Source: Haemaphysalis longicornis
Lineage: Eukaryota > Arthropoda > Arachnida > Ixodida > Ixodidae
Assembly (NCBI GenBank): GCA_013339765.2
Contig: CM023457.1
Span: 47,885,847 to 47,949,846 of the forward strand
Length of the DNA: 64,000 bases
Direction of reading: 5' to 3'
Under the pieces are notes generated by a model that worked only from the letters and a program-made list of their open reading frames with translations, was not told where the DNA came from and did no database searches. Numbering within the stretch: the first letter of the stretch is position 1; every line of letters begins with the position of its first letter. Shown piece by piece: positions 1-12,009 of the stretch. The position numbers and the translations under genes are program-made.

Positions 1-1499
1 CGGGACTGTTTGTAATGCCGTGGTGTAGGCTAGGTGGGAGCAGAACGGCATTTAATTATCTCATGACATCTTCATGGTTGCAATTGGTGCAGTTGGGATA
101 CCCATGCCTTGAGCATGGTACAATGGGGGACACCATGGGATTTCTCCATGACATCTCGGAGGTGGTAACGTATGGCAACGTTGTGTGATGAAAAAAAGAA
201 ATTGCGGGGACGGTATTCTTGAAGTCCGCGACAAAGGAAATGGTGAACTCTATTTACTCGTGTAGCTTTGAAAGCACACGCTAATTTAGAGTACATCCTA
301 GCTCTATTCATGTATACCCCAATTCTGATTTCTGAAAGTTGCTTGGGAAATGCGTTGAATTTAAGACAACTAAGCAAACACAGGGGTAGCAGCAACTATT
401 AGTAGTTGGCTTTGGCCTAGTGATGTCAACTTCACAATTTTATTTGGCTATGAAGTAGCAAATAATTCTAATGTTTTGTGGCCAAGGAGGGTTGCACCGC
501 CAATTGAAAAAAGAAACAAGTAAGCAGTGTTTTGTTAATCTAAGCCCGTTGTATAGGCACTCCCCTAGGTTAAGCCCTCTGCATTTTCAGCCTTTGCAGG
601 ATGCATGGTTTAATTAAACGCTTGCACGAATTTCTTCCAATAAGGTACTCATAGAAAAAGACCAGACGGAATACGCAAACAATTACCTGATGAGACGGTG
701 ACCACGAGAAATCTTTGATGACTCCTACCTTTTTTTTGCCTCACCTGTTCACAAAAGTATCCAGCTCTACATTGAACCTCGAACATTGAATCTTGAATTG
801 TCGACACTCTCGTAATACGCATTTCATTTTTTTACCGTAGCGAATGAGATTAAGACTGCAACTAGAAGCAGACGAAAGGCGGCTCAGCTTCGCCTCTTTG
901 GCCCCTCTGGGTTTCCACTTCCGTGTTTAGATTCCGACGTGGAAAACGAACACACCGCGGAAGTGCTGTACATACAAGGGGACTAGGCTGTTTTTGTACA
1001 AAAGGCAAGTCTGTTTACACACTTTGTGCATGTTCCCTCAATATGACTAAATCACGGAATCTTTTTCTTGTTCGTTTCCATTGTATTGATATTGTACAAT
1101 TTTGCATCCTGGCAGCAGTTTTTGAATGGCGCATGGACGTATCTTCCGTTTGTGAAACTTGATTGGACTGCGACATAAGCCGATGGAAAAAATGTTCTTT
1201 CCTTGTCTCTCATCGCTCTATCTCTCTATTTGTACTTCTCCGGGTGCAATTAAAAGCGACGCGTATGTGGTTTTCAAATGTGCGTGTGTCAGTGCTGTTC
1301 TTTTTGTCGCACGCAAAACTATTGCAGATTGGAGCGTCTGATTCAAGCCCATTGCTTTCGCGTTCTTTGGGGACTGTGTCAGATGGCTTATTGTCCATGT
1401 AACTTTTATAAAAACTGCCGAACTCTGTCTGTGAAATGGAGCGGTCCGACGAGATTACTGGCATTGGTTACTAGAGCAGACACCTTCAGCTTAGCCTCA
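1..1499. other. No recognisable gene or repeat
   Basis: Short open frames occur on both strands but none exceeds about 107 codons, none has a domain I recognise, and no splice-bounded exon stands out. I see no inverted repeat or SINE here. Confidence 0.4.
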
Positions 1500-1525
1500 T
1501 TAAAGGGGTCGTGAAGAGGTCTTAA
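1500..1525 (+). repeat. Possible TTAA-flanked transposon terminus
   Basis: TTAA is followed by AGGGGTCGTGAAGAGG, which resembles the termini at 6328 and 41492 (AGG-G-C-ATG-AGA). No matching opposite end was found nearby, so this may be a solo relic or chance. Confidence 0.2.
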
Positions 1526-1949
1526 AAACGTTGTCTTGTGTTGGTACTTCTAACTGTGGAACCTTGATAAACAAACAATGCATACCCACTTCGTTGCCCG
1601 ATATCAGCGAATGGGATACCAAATGCTGTTACGGCTTCACTGGGGCTTTCCTCCTCAACTTGTGAAGGAACTTCTTGGTAAGAATTAAGCCCCCTCCTCT
1701 GCACAATATGTCGGCATAGAGCAGGTTCACAAAGGGTCAGATAAGGCTACAACAACGGCGCCTTTATGAAACTCGCCCTGCAACTGAACGGTGGACGTCT
1801 CATCTCTGATACGACTGATCAACGTGGTCGAACTTTCTCAACAACGTGGGCGAGGGGCGCAGGCAGAAGTAACCACGTTTAAAGTAAACTGGGTATTTAT
1901 TTGTAGACTGTTTACGCCGTTTCGCACGAGTCTAAACTGTTGTTCTACT

Positions 1950-2184
1950 CACCGCGGTGGCTCAGTGGCTAAGGCGTTGCGCTGCTGAGCACGAGGTCGC
2001 GGGTTCGATTACCGGCTGCGGCGGCCGCTTTTCTGATGGAGGCGAAAAGCAAAAACGCCCGTGAGTACGAGATTTCGGCGCACGTTAAAGATCCCCAGGT
2101 GGTCAAAATTAATCCGGAGCCCTCCACTACGGCGCGCCTCATCGCCTGCGGTGCGTCGGCGCGTTAAACCCTACAATCAATCAA
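1950..2184 (+). mobile_element. tRNA-derived SINE (Ruka-like), full-length copy 1
   Basis: The head begins CACCGCGGTGG and carries an A-box-like TGGCTCAGTGG and a B-box-like GGTTCGATTAC, as in tRNA-derived RNA polymerase III promoters. A conserved body follows (GGCGAAAAGCAAAAACGCCC, then CCAGGTGGTCAAAATTAATC), ending in a CAATCAATCAA tail. It is bounded by a 17-bp target-site duplication at 1933-1949 and 2185-2201, differing at one base, so the insertion is fairly young. The body matches what is known of the tick Ruka SINE; that name is from memory. Confidence 0.85.
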
Positions 2185-2201
2185 TAAACTGTTGTTCTGC
2201 T

Positions 2202-5200
2202 AGGCGGTATTCTTGCACAAGCTTGCCGACGCTTGTCTCATGTAGCCTGTAATGCGAGTTGTGCGAACATGAAACTTCTGACCTGACATGGTAAATGACC
2301 GAAAGCCTAAAATGAGAATTTTTCTACATAAACACGTTTATCGAAGGAACTTTGAGTTGTTAGAACCTAAAGCCAACCTGTCAGTTACTCATCAAGCTCC
2401 AAAATAACTAGCGAGAAGCAGTGATCCAGCGCCTAGTCGCCGATTCCCACCATCAGGCAATTCGATTGCGTTCCTGTTTCCTCCAAAAAACTGCTGTTAA
2501 AGTTGTTTCCGGGCCCCTTTTGCTTACTGCAGAAGCGTTGAACAGTAAGTTGGCGGTTAAAGCTCTGGGTTGATTGGAATTTATTAAAACACACCAGAAT
2601 GCCGGGCTGCAAATGCGAATTGGCTTTTATGCCGTAGTTTTCTGCAGCGCCTGCGCTTCTCACGTCGATTGTGTAGTGAGTAAAGTGTCTAACTTCAATG
2701 CAGGCTGACAAAAATGTTGGGCTGCCCCGGCGGCAGCAAGTTCTTTTCTTTTTTTTTTTGCTTGAGCGGTTTTGTGCCATTTGGTACAAAAAAGGTAAGA
2801 TTCCGAAGAGAGTTCGGCAGAGCAACATGAACTGCAACAAGGAAACTGGCTACAAACCCTACAAACATGTATGTCTGAGATCTACAGTTGTTGCCAGACA
2901 ACTGAAGCGGTCGCGAAACCGGACACGTCGTCACAAAAATGGACTGATGCCACCAAATAAAGATTTTATTGGAAAAAAGGGCCGTAATGACGTGATGCAG
3001 GTGGCTTGTGCTGCTGAAGTGGCTCTCTGTGAGAAAAAAAACGCTTTTAGTGGCATTTAGGCTAAGTATTAATACGCCAACCTTCTCCAATAACCGTTGT
3101 TCAAATTGGTCCTTCATGAAATGATCCTATTGTGAAGAGAAAAAAAAACTGTGACCACCGAGTCTGAGTTGCGCCACAAACACTCCGCAAGTATAACAAT
3201 AATGCATTTCACAGGAGAGTTAGCGACCGTTCAACCGCAGCCTGGTCAAATTTGTGTTCGCGCATATCGGCTCAGTGCCGAATCCACGCTTAACTAACTT
3301 CCGATAAATGTGTTTAAAAAGCGCTTTGCCGGACAGTAACTTACAATAAATGTGTTTAAAAAGCGCTTTGCCGGACAAAAATAGCTCTGCTGAAATGTAT
3401 TCGTCCAGTCTGTTCTGGTTCACGTCGCAATGACCCGATAGGCTACGCCGGTGCAATTAGGCTGAAGTAAGCGCGCACACTGCAAATAAACGGTTTCTCG
3501 TGTAAAACGGATACACGGAAGAAAAGGGCGTTGAGCCATTGAGGGGCGACCATGCATTTCAAGTGCCCAATCAAACGTGCGCGAATTCAAAAATGCGACA
3601 ACATAAACTGCGAATCAAATGTACATACGTCAACGGCGAGGAAACTAAATTAGCTCGCCCTCAATTTTTTACCTGCGGCAAATTTTGCATTCTCTCTATA
3701 GCCGCAATGTGCGCCGCACCGATCGAGCTCATATTACGCTGAAAATCGCTCCACTGACATAACAACGGGCTTGTATTACTACCCGGGTGGCTTAGACGCA
3801 AAACATGACTTCGTGCAACAAAGAGCTTACACGCCCTCGACCCGCTACAAGGTCACACGCAAGCTTCCGCCGACCAAAACAAGCGCGAATTCAGGTACTT
3901 GAGGCACGGCAACCTTACAACTGACTGGGCATGTTACGCCGCTGATAACTATGCTGGAAAGTAGGCGCGCACACAACGAATACACGGCCTCCGGTCCAAA
4001 GCAAAGCTCACGACGTGACGCACTCCGCTGCGCGTAATGCCTACTCAGAACAAAGGATGGGTGACCGTTTAGCAGCGAATACGCATTTCTTCGTAAGCGA
4101 CCGCTATAGGCTCCGGACAGCGAAATTTGCCGCGCGAGCGCAGCGCCAGCCCCGACAGACACGCGCAACTCCAGGTCGGTCCCGCCGCGCCGACCGCCTT
4201 CAGCGCCAGTGAACGCAACTTAGCAAAAAACGTTTGTTATAACGGTATTTGCGCGTATATGTACTACATAGTGCAACAAAGTCATGTAAAATGTTATTCA
4301 GTCGGGGGAAGCCTCCAAATAAAACGGGGCACTGATAAAATGCTGTCGCCTCGCTGCCGAGCCGTAGGCTAGCACAACTGGAAGCATGTGTTCAAGGCTC
4401 TTCTCATGTGTTCAAGATTCTTCTTCTCTGTTTTTTTTTCGCAGATACCGAGCATGGTTACTGAATCTTGAAAGGCCCACATTAAGCGAGCGGATTACAT
4501 GCTGCCGTGGTGTACGATCAGCTTGTTATTAGGCTGGTTATCAGGCGGTCAATACACATAATTGCGCTCCTGAATTTGGTAACAAAGAGGGCCCCCAAGC
4601 ACAATTATAGCATTGTATAGCATCATCCAGCGGTTCTACTGTGCTTCATCTAATATTCTACGCGCTTATACCGCCGAATTAAATACATATAACATATGGG
4701 GCGCGGACACTTATAGGCGTTAATGTTCCCAAATGTTTCGCGAGCATTTGGATAGCATAAAATCCCCGCCTCTTCTTGCAAAAGAAACAATGAAATTGTT
4801 GTCTAAGCCACTGAAAAGCAAAAGATTGCGGTCACTCCGGACCAGTGAGGGGTGTACTCAGGGAACTAAATTTTTTCTCCCGTGACTTTTGTTGCAAAAG
4901 TGTTGACGGTAATAAAAGCGCTACTATTCGTTCCTAAGGAGGTCTCTGCCGAACCCGTTGGCGTGGAGAGGAAAAAAAATGCCCGAATATGAATATTCCG
5001 TAATTTATTCCGATACGCCTATTAGATGTTCTGCTTACCCCTCCCCCATCCTATCCCTGCCCAAAGGAATTTCTTGTGATATCCTTCTCGTGATGAGATT
5101 CTTTTTTGGGGGCGTGTTTACATATATGCAACTAACGTACTGGGCTACAACTGGAAGCGCAAAAGTTTCACGGCGAAGCGGGCACTTATTAACGTCCGCA

Positions 5201-6323
5201 CTTTGTTTGGCTATACCCCAATAAACGTGAATTTCATAGTGTTAGATGTATGGAGCATCACATTCGGATCAAAGACCTATATGTAACTCCCATGTGGTCC
5301 AGTTAGTAGTTCTGCAGTCGCATGCAAGTGCACTCACATGGATGGAATACCCCGCGCGGAAACATCGCCCAATGTCTAATATATTTGCAGCCAAAGCCTC
5401 CTCTTTTGTGGAGTGAACAATATAAATTACGTTTTTTTTTTTGAAGCGAAACATGCTGATCTTGAGAAAGGTTTGCCCCGCAGGCAGGCTGTACAAGCGT
5501 TTCTCTTCTGGGAATCACGGCTATGCGGCCTTTATATGCCTTCTCATACGCGAGTTCAACCGAATAAATCCTTCTCCATTCACATGCACTATGTGGCAGG
5601 ATTACTTTACAATCTCTTACTTCGTTTTAAGCGCCTGGGGCGACTAATATGCTTAATCCGCGCTGCAAAAAGAAGAGCGCCCCCGAGCCAGCAGCGTACC
5701 GGCTTGCGGGGACCGACCCAGTGTTGCGCATACTGCCGAAGGGGGCGCTTGGTGTCGCGGGCTCCGTGTCGCCCTCTGGGCGCTGTCCGGAGCCTATAAC
5801 GCGTGCTGAATTTAACACAGAGAGAACTTACCCCGCAAAGGCGTGATAACAGCGTCGGGTTGAAGTCACCCGTCCAAATCTAAGCAGCCAAACTTCTCAC
5901 CTTTCCGTGTGGCGTTTCGTGGACGCAAATACGAGCGAAGTCCTTTGCCATCCCTGGCCGCATTCGGGCAGTCGAAGGCACAACAGATCGGCATCGCGAA
6001 GCTTTCGAAACGAGCAGCTAACTTTTCGGTTGTTAACTGTTGTTATACGCTTGCGACTCCGAAAATGAGTGTTCCGAGGCAGCCTCATCAGCCCGGTCAG
6101 AAATGGCGAAAGTAACTACGTACCCGGTCGTGAAAGATGCGAAAAAAAAAAAAAAAACTCGGGAGCAGGCGGCGGAGGCGGGGCGATTTGGCCGCTGGCC
6201 AATTGCGCGCTAGGTTGGCCGGCGAAAAATAAAATGGAAAGATACGAAGTAGGGAAGGAGCACGGTTGAGGGTGAAAGGCGGCGAGATCATAAGATGGCG
6301 CTACCTTAGCTGTTTTAAGGGCC
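2202..6323. other. Unassigned intergenic stretch
   Basis: Several overlapping open frames of up to 140 codons occur around 2430-3120 on opposite strands, which is typical of non-coding DNA. None shows a domain, signal peptide followed by cysteines, or convincing splice borders. The one clear structure is the 42-bp tandem duplication at 3296. The part near 5640-5830 is GC-rich and otherwise featureless. Confidence 0.4.
3296..3379. repeat. 42-bp tandem duplication
   Basis: Two adjacent 42-bp units share the core ATAAATGTGTTTAAAAAGCG followed by CTTTGCCGGACA. They differ at only a few bases near the unit start. Confidence 0.85.
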
Positions 6324-6327
6324 CTAA

Positions 6328-8027
6328 AGGAGCCATGAAGAGAAAACACAAGTTTGGTTCATTCGAAAGATTGCCTCGTTAGCACCATACTGACACCAGT
6401 TTTAACACAAACTTCGCTCAAATAAGCTACATAATTAGGAAAAAAGGGAATGACCATGCGACCCACCAGCTCATTTCCCGCAACAGAACCTACGATGTCA
6501 CACGAGAATGCTCTGCGATTGGTGGAGGCCGGCAAAAGCAAACGCAAGTTAGGCAGGGCTTCCCAGTTTGCATAGTGAGCTATATGCCCGCTAAACATAC
6601 TGCACATTCCTTTTATGACACTAAGAACGGTGGAGTAAACGGTTGAAGTTCCGAATAAACACGCAAGCGTGTACGCCAATGCGTACGAAACTACCGCCAG
6701 CCGAACTCGACATGTCGCCGTCGCCACCGTCGCGCAGACGAATTTTCGGGTTCGAGGCTCTTCGGGGCCAACGAACCGTCCCAGCACGCACAGCCGCGAC
6801 CTTGCTTGGTATCGTAATCCCTTCACAGGAGGTTGGCCGTCATAGCGCCAACCAGCAAAGGTAAAAATAGAAACGAGGGGAGTAAGGAACAGCAAGCAGC
6901 GACGAGATAGTGACAGTCGTCGCAGTTTCGGAATGGTGTTGGCTTGCTGCTATTGTTAGGAGCTCGTTTCCAGTTTACAACCACTGAAAACTTCAGTTTG
7001 TTCGAGTACTTTACGATGAAATTTCGTTGCTACGTTTTGAAATGCCCATTTAGTACGGGCAAATCGTCGAGGGAGTGCACATCCCCGCCGGTGAGGAGAT
7101 CTCCTTTTATGTGCTGCCCAACGACGAACCTCGGCGAAGCAAGTGACTACGTTTTGTGAACTTTGCAAACGGAGGAGAAAGAGAGCTAAAGGAAGTACGA
7201 GTGTGCTCGCTTCATTTCCGAGGAAGTGATTACGGCAGGGACCCTTGCGTTAGCTCACTCCTGGGACATGCTGGCGCTCGTCGCCGACTTCGTCAATTCG
7301 CCGTCAAAGCGCTCTGACCTTGGGGGAAAAAAATGCCGTACACACCGCGCATAGACGCTCGTATCTTTCTGGTCGAAGCAGAGAGCTCGCGCGAACGGCT
7401 TTCCATACACGACACCGGCCAACTGGCATAAGCGATACTGCTACTGAAATTGAACTATTATTAACCGTAATAAAAATACGGCACATACGTACCAGTCTGT
7501 ATTCGTCCGTCGCGACGGGGCTGACGAGGCAGCGGTGCCGATGGCTGGGCGTTCGTCTGTTGTGGGTATCGCGGAATGGTCGCTTTCCGGTCCATCCGCG
7601 TATCCCACAACTCCTGCCGCTCGTGCACGTAGAAGCATTGAGCGTTTAAGTGGTGTGAGGTTGTTAAATGCAAGCCCGAGCTTCTCGGCGAGAGTTTTGT
7701 TCTCCGGATCAGGCGATTCCATGACTAGGGCTGTGGGTGCACTAGGTTTTACTAGTATTTTTAAAATGGCCGCCGTTTCGGTTTCGGCCGCGTGTGGGTG
7801 CTATATGGAGTCGACATACTAAGTACCTGTTTCATGGACCGGCTCGTATGACGCCATTGTTCACGTCACGAAAATGTGCAATTTAGCGGGAGATTTAAAA
7901 TTTTGGTATAAATTGCCTTATTTCTCAGTGAATAAAGCATCATTTGCTTCCGGGAAAGCGCTTAAGGTACTATGAAACACCTAATCTTTCGAATAAAACA
8001 AACTTTTGTTTTCTCTTCATGGCTCCT
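6328..8027. mobile_element. TTAA-flanked DNA transposon with THAP relic
   Basis: The left end AAGGAGCCATGAAGAGAAAA is repeated inverted at the right end (TTTTCTCTTCATGGCTCCTT). The similarity continues inward through ATTCGAAAGATT. The flanks are CTAA (6324-6327) and TTAA (8028-8031), consistent with a TTAA target duplication. Inside is a broken THAP zinc finger (7016-7237). TTAA duplication plus a THAP domain is the known combination of the Kolobok superfamily; piggyBac also targets TTAA but lacks THAP. Subterminal sequence at 6330-6600 recurs inverted at 25565-25804 and near 42100-42341, showing a dispersed family. Confidence 0.6.
7016..7237 (+). pseudogene. THAP zinc-finger domain relic
   Basis: From the ATG at 7016 the frame reads MKFRCYVLKCPFSTGKSS, giving the first cysteine pair. 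After a frameshift near 7070 it continues as FYVLPNDEPRRSK, then a TGA at 7144 sits where THAP domains have their invariant tryptophan (TGG). LRFVNFANG follows, then VRVCSLHFRGSDY with the closing C-x2-H. These are the landmarks of a THAP C2CH DNA-binding domain. With a frameshift and a stop it cannot encode a working protein in one frame. It lies inside the TTAA-flanked element at 6328-8027, so it is best read as the DNA-binding end of that element's dead transposase. A host THAP gene is less likely. Confidence 0.65.
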
Positions 8028-8039
8028 TTAACCCAGCGT

Positions 8040-8939
8040 TTCCCGCGTGGAAGTGCGTGGTCGCCGGCGGCGGCGGTACGGCTTTGTCGTCTGTTTTAGC
8101 GATGGTTGTTTTGGCCTGTTTTGGTGCAGCCTTGCGTCCATTGCGCGCTGCCTTCGCACGGCTTGATTAACTTGTTCCACAGCACCTCCAGGGTAACCAG
8201 CACCCGACGGAATTAAGTGGTTGTACGGCGAACATACATTAAGCATTGGTTCGCAGGGCGGCAAAACAAAACGTAGAGACCATATACAGAAATCTGGCCG
8301 CTAGAGAAACGCTACCTTTTGCGCATTAGTTGCCAGTAATGGGACTCCGTTTCTAAATTGGTAAATACCAACTCAGTTGTGTTATAAGAGGTATTACAAA
8401 AGGTGAAAGTAGGAACTGGATCTGATAAATGGCGATTATAAAAGTTCCCTCAGCTTTCTCGCAATTCTACAACTTACTGAACTAACTTGTTTAAATCAGT
8501 ATAAATGGGAATCAATAAGTACACATGCCGAATTGTTTCGGTGTCTGCACTTGCGTTGCGCGGTGGTGTAGCCCCAAGCTAGCACATCAGGATGGCTTGG
8601 TTCCGCTATCTCACCCTTCGAAAGACGCTCCTCTCCGTTTTCTTTCTCCCGACTCAAGGCCGGACAAAAACGGCGGCGTCCGCCGCTCTAGCCCGGCCGT
8701 GGCCGACGTTGCTGCTGCGTTCGGGACGCTGCCCCCGCGAATTCCAAATAAAGGCTGCCAGAATTTCTGGTTTCATTTTAGATGCGAAGGCATCTCATTC
8801 ACCCGCATTGCCCCTGCATCCGGCGTCGGCGTCGTCGTCCTTGGCGTCCGCCCCTCCCCCATTCTCCTCGCCGCGTGAGCTGCGCTCTCCGCCGCTCATC
8901 CCCTCTCCTCTTCGATAGCGAACACTCTCTCGCGAGGGG
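8040..8939. other. Gene-free, GC-rich in second half
   Basis: From about 8640 to 8930 the sequence is strongly C/G-rich with runs of CCG and CGTCG. Overlapping open frames on both strands are alanine-, proline- and arginine-rich, which is expected from base composition alone. I see no domain. Confidence 0.4.
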
Positions 8940-9046
8940 CATTGGATGGGATTCGATTGAATTGGCTTGGATTGGCTTGGCTTGGATTAGATTGGATTGG
9001 ATTGGATTGAATTGAATTAAAGTGGATTGTGTTGGATTGTGTTGCG
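8940..9046 (+). repeat. Imperfect ATTGG pentanucleotide repeat
   Basis: About 100 bases consist mainly of GATTG, GCTTG and GAATTG blocks, for example GGATTGGATTGGATTGAATT. This explains the repetitive amino-acid strings in the open frames crossing it. Confidence 0.8.
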
Positions 9047-9584
9047 TCATAGCCGTGGCAGGCGCACTGGCGCCGGCGCGTCCCCTCACCGTTATGTGCG
9101 CTATAAAACGCGGTGCCTGCGCCGCTCCGCTCCATCGTTCCAGCGCCGTTCCTCCGCTGTCCAACGCTGCAACGTGAACCCCCTATGCGTCGCATCTACA
9201 CAGGGGTTCCCGCGAGGGGAGGTGGGAGTTTTTTTTGCAGAGCCACTTGTGTGAATTCAAGTGACGTCCCATGGGCAATTGTTGCGGGCGTCTTTGAAAG
9301 CTTTGCTTTCCAACCACCCTCAAAGCGAGGACTGGAGCCAATTTTTTTATTCTTTTTGCTTTCGACATGCAGTTCTTTCTCCATCTGTTCAAGATAAGGG
9401 ACCGTTTGATTAGATTTAGGTCAACGCGTGTCCCCCAAGTGCCTCTTGCGACAAGGCTTGTTGGGTTTTTCACCCAAACTGATTTTATTCGCCGTTTATG
9501 GTGCTTTCGACCGCTAGGTCCTCTTCGCTTGTTCTGGTGGCTTTGCCTCGAAACACTCAGTAATGAGGGCCCGTTCTGGGGCAC

Positions 9585-9726
9585 GATGGAGGCGAAAAGC
9601 GAAAATTCCCGTGTTTACGAGATTTCGGCGCACGTTAAAGATCCACAGGTGGTCAAAATTAATTTGGAGACCCCACTCACGGTGCGGCTCATCGCCTGTT
9701 GTAGCGTCTGTGCGTTAACTCCAACA
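9585..9726 (+). mobile_element. Degenerate 5'-truncated Ruka-like SINE (copy 2a)
   Basis: The sequence starts at GATGGAGGCGAAAAGCGAAA and keeps CACGTTAAAGATCCACAGG and GTGGTCAAAATTAAT, then diverges. The tRNA head and the tail are missing. The same truncated body sits at the same place in the paralogous repeat (26462-26600). Confidence 0.8.
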
Positions 9727-10577
9727 AATCGGAAGACCCTTCTGCGGGCAACGCTGTGCAGCTAGAGTCAGACGGAACGTACTGGCTGACGTCAACGAAT
9801 CTGCTAAGGATTATATATATTCAACATTATATTCACTCGGCCCAGGCGTTGGTTGAAGGCTCCTTTTTTCTCCTAGAATTTCTATGCCCACGAGGTGGCG
9901 CAGGGAAAGCTCATTTAGGGAAACCACTGCCAGTGGTGCCGCGAAACATCCGTTATTGGAAGACTGTTTAGAATGCCGTGCGATGGTTCTAAAAGCACTC
10001 TACTCTATCGACGTCCACCGGCATTTTGTAAAAAATTGCCTTGTGTGGAACTACCTCACTCTACTAACGTAAAGTAAAGTAACCCCACCTAAACCGGCTT
10101 AACATCACATAATATGACCTAACGAACATAAAGGAATCATTTAAAACGCCTGAAATAAACGTACACCATGATTATTATAACTTAGTTTAAAGGTGAAAAA
10201 ATTAGGCAACAGCCAGTCTCGAACAACCATCCTTGGGAACCAGTACAGCACAACGACGGGCCCTTAGGGTGGGGCTAGCCTAGTCCTAAGTATTCGCGTG
10301 TCGCAAGGCGGCACTCTAGACCCTGCGTAATTCGCAATCAGGCAAATGAACGATTCACCACAACGAGCATTCCTGACTAAAAGGAGCCGCTACGTGTTGT
10401 GTACACCTTAATTCAACAACACGAATCGCTTCGAAAAAACTGATTTCCTTAAAGGGAGGGTTTGGTGTACTCTTTAAAGAAGTTTTCGGCATACAAAACT
10501 GATTGCTATGTGCTCGATATCCCCTCAACAACGGGATTGCTTCAAATACACCGCGAAAAACGTTAACAAAATGGGAC

Positions 10578-10753
10578 TTGCAAGGGTTAAGGCTTGGGCG
10601 AGTTGGTGCATGATTACAAATAGGGGAACAGCGCAACACAGACAAACACAAGAAGGTGAAAACCACGAGCGCTGACAAGGTGACAACCACGAGCACTCGT
10701 GGTTGTCACCTTCTTTTTGTGTTTTGTCTGTGTTGCGCTGTTCGCCTATTTGT
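10578..10753. mobile_element. Hairpin (foldback) insertion 1
   Basis: The two arms (about 10614-10675 and 10693-10752) are inverted copies containing ACAGCGCAACACAGACAAAC. The tip is a perfect inner palindrome around CCACGAGCACTCGTGG. The end tag GGGCGAGTTGGTGCATG is on the left, so this copy is reversed relative to the other four. Flanking 12-bp segments at 10565-10576 and 10754-10765 (AACAAAATGGGA and AACGAAGTGGAA) fit a diverged target duplication. The paralogous repeat near 29880-29895 reads straight through without the insertion. Confidence 0.75.
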
Positions 10754-10802
10754 AACGAAGTGGAAAACCAGCGCAAGCGCTTAAGAACAACTACAAAAAA
10801 TT

Positions 10803-12009
10803 GGCTCCAATCCACACTGTGAAGGTGGTTGGAAAGCAAAGCTTTAAACGACACCCACAACAATTGCCCATGTGACGTCGCTTCAATTCACACACGTGAC
10901 TCTACGAAGAGTGAAACGAGAGATTCTGCCAGCCGTTACTTGGAACGAGAGCGACGTACTTTGTAGTCGTGTCGCCGATCTCTCTCTGAGTCCATTAGTT
11001 TGTCGATGTAACGCGGAAGTGGTGCGAAGCCCAATTTTGCATTCCGCGAGGAGCGCTTCAACAGCATCGAGAGGAATACACTCCACTGTCGCTACGCAGT
11101 TCCCGTGGTGCACCGCGGCTTAGGAGAGGACGCACAGGATGAATGCACCAACCTCACGGGCCGTGGAAGCGGTTAGCGCTGTTGTTTCGGCGTAGCGCCT
11201 CATGTAATACACTGCCGCAATTACGCAAGGGTGACCATAAGAAGTGTACGGCGGAGGGCCGTATCGATCAATGCCGACACACTCGTATGGACAGATGGGA
11301 CACGGCGAGGCTGCAGCGGCCAGGCCGGTCGGCTTGGGAACATGCGTCTTACGTCGTTTGCAGCCAGTGGCGGACACGAATGAATTTTCGAACTAAGCTG
11401 TAGGCTATTCCATGAGAGATCGAAATTCCTTCAGCACGTGTTTTTTTTTTCTTCACATATTTTTATGACTTATGCGCAAGCCAGGGGATGGCCCAAAAGT
11501 GCATTTCGTCTTTACCTATCGTGCGAAATTAGCGAGAAACTAATCGCAAACAGGTAGCTGGTGACGCGCGGTTTCCGGCGGTGGCAGTTCTTTCCAACTT
11601 TGGGGCTGTACACACAGCAAGATGTAATTGTTGGCACTAAAATTTGAAACAAACATAACACCAAAATGACAATTATTTCGAAAGAAACTTTAAATCTGGC
11701 ATGAACAAAAAAATGAGCAGAAGGAACAAAACTTGGTCCATTTTATGGTACATCGCAGATAAAACACACTCTAACAAAGAATAGGCGAACCAAATTGCCC
11801 TACCGACCAGAAAGGTGACGACAAAACCCGACCGGGTAGTTTAGCACTTCACCTAGAGGTACGACTGGTGAGGAATAAGAACAGCGCCCGGAATACTTGG
11901 TACCACGTGACTCTTTTGAGGGCGGGCAATCAGACAAGCAGAAGACAGGGGAGTGGTGTAGGACGTGAGAACGTCTTCCCCTCTGGTAAAACCGAGTCAT
12001 CAAGAGAAT
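10803..12009. other. Unassigned stretch
   Basis: Opposite-strand frames of about 80 codons overlap at 10872-11400 with no recognisable domain. From about 11450 to 11800 the sequence is AT-rich and featureless. I see no splice-bounded exon. Confidence 0.4.

Larger units (their letters stand above)
9366..10802. repeat. Dispersed repeat of unknown class, copy 1
   Basis: This stretch is paralogous to 26235-26645 plus 29066-29926. Matching starts near CTGTTCAAGATAAGGGAC and ends near GAACAACTACAAAAA. A degenerate SINE body (9585-9726) is shared by both copies, so it was present before the two diverged. Copy 1 alone contains the hairpin insertion at 10578-10753. No coding domain is visible. Whether this is a transposon or a local segmental duplication cannot be told from the window. 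Confidence 0.75.

Noticed and set aside
1950..2020. A functional tRNA gene at the SINE head
   Set aside because: The A-box and B-box are present but there is no cloverleaf with an acceptor stem. The segment is the head of a SINE with TSDs.
2433..3117. Overlapping minus and plus frames of 120-140 codons
   Set aside because: They overlap each other on both strands, cross homopolymer T/A runs and have no domain or splice borders.
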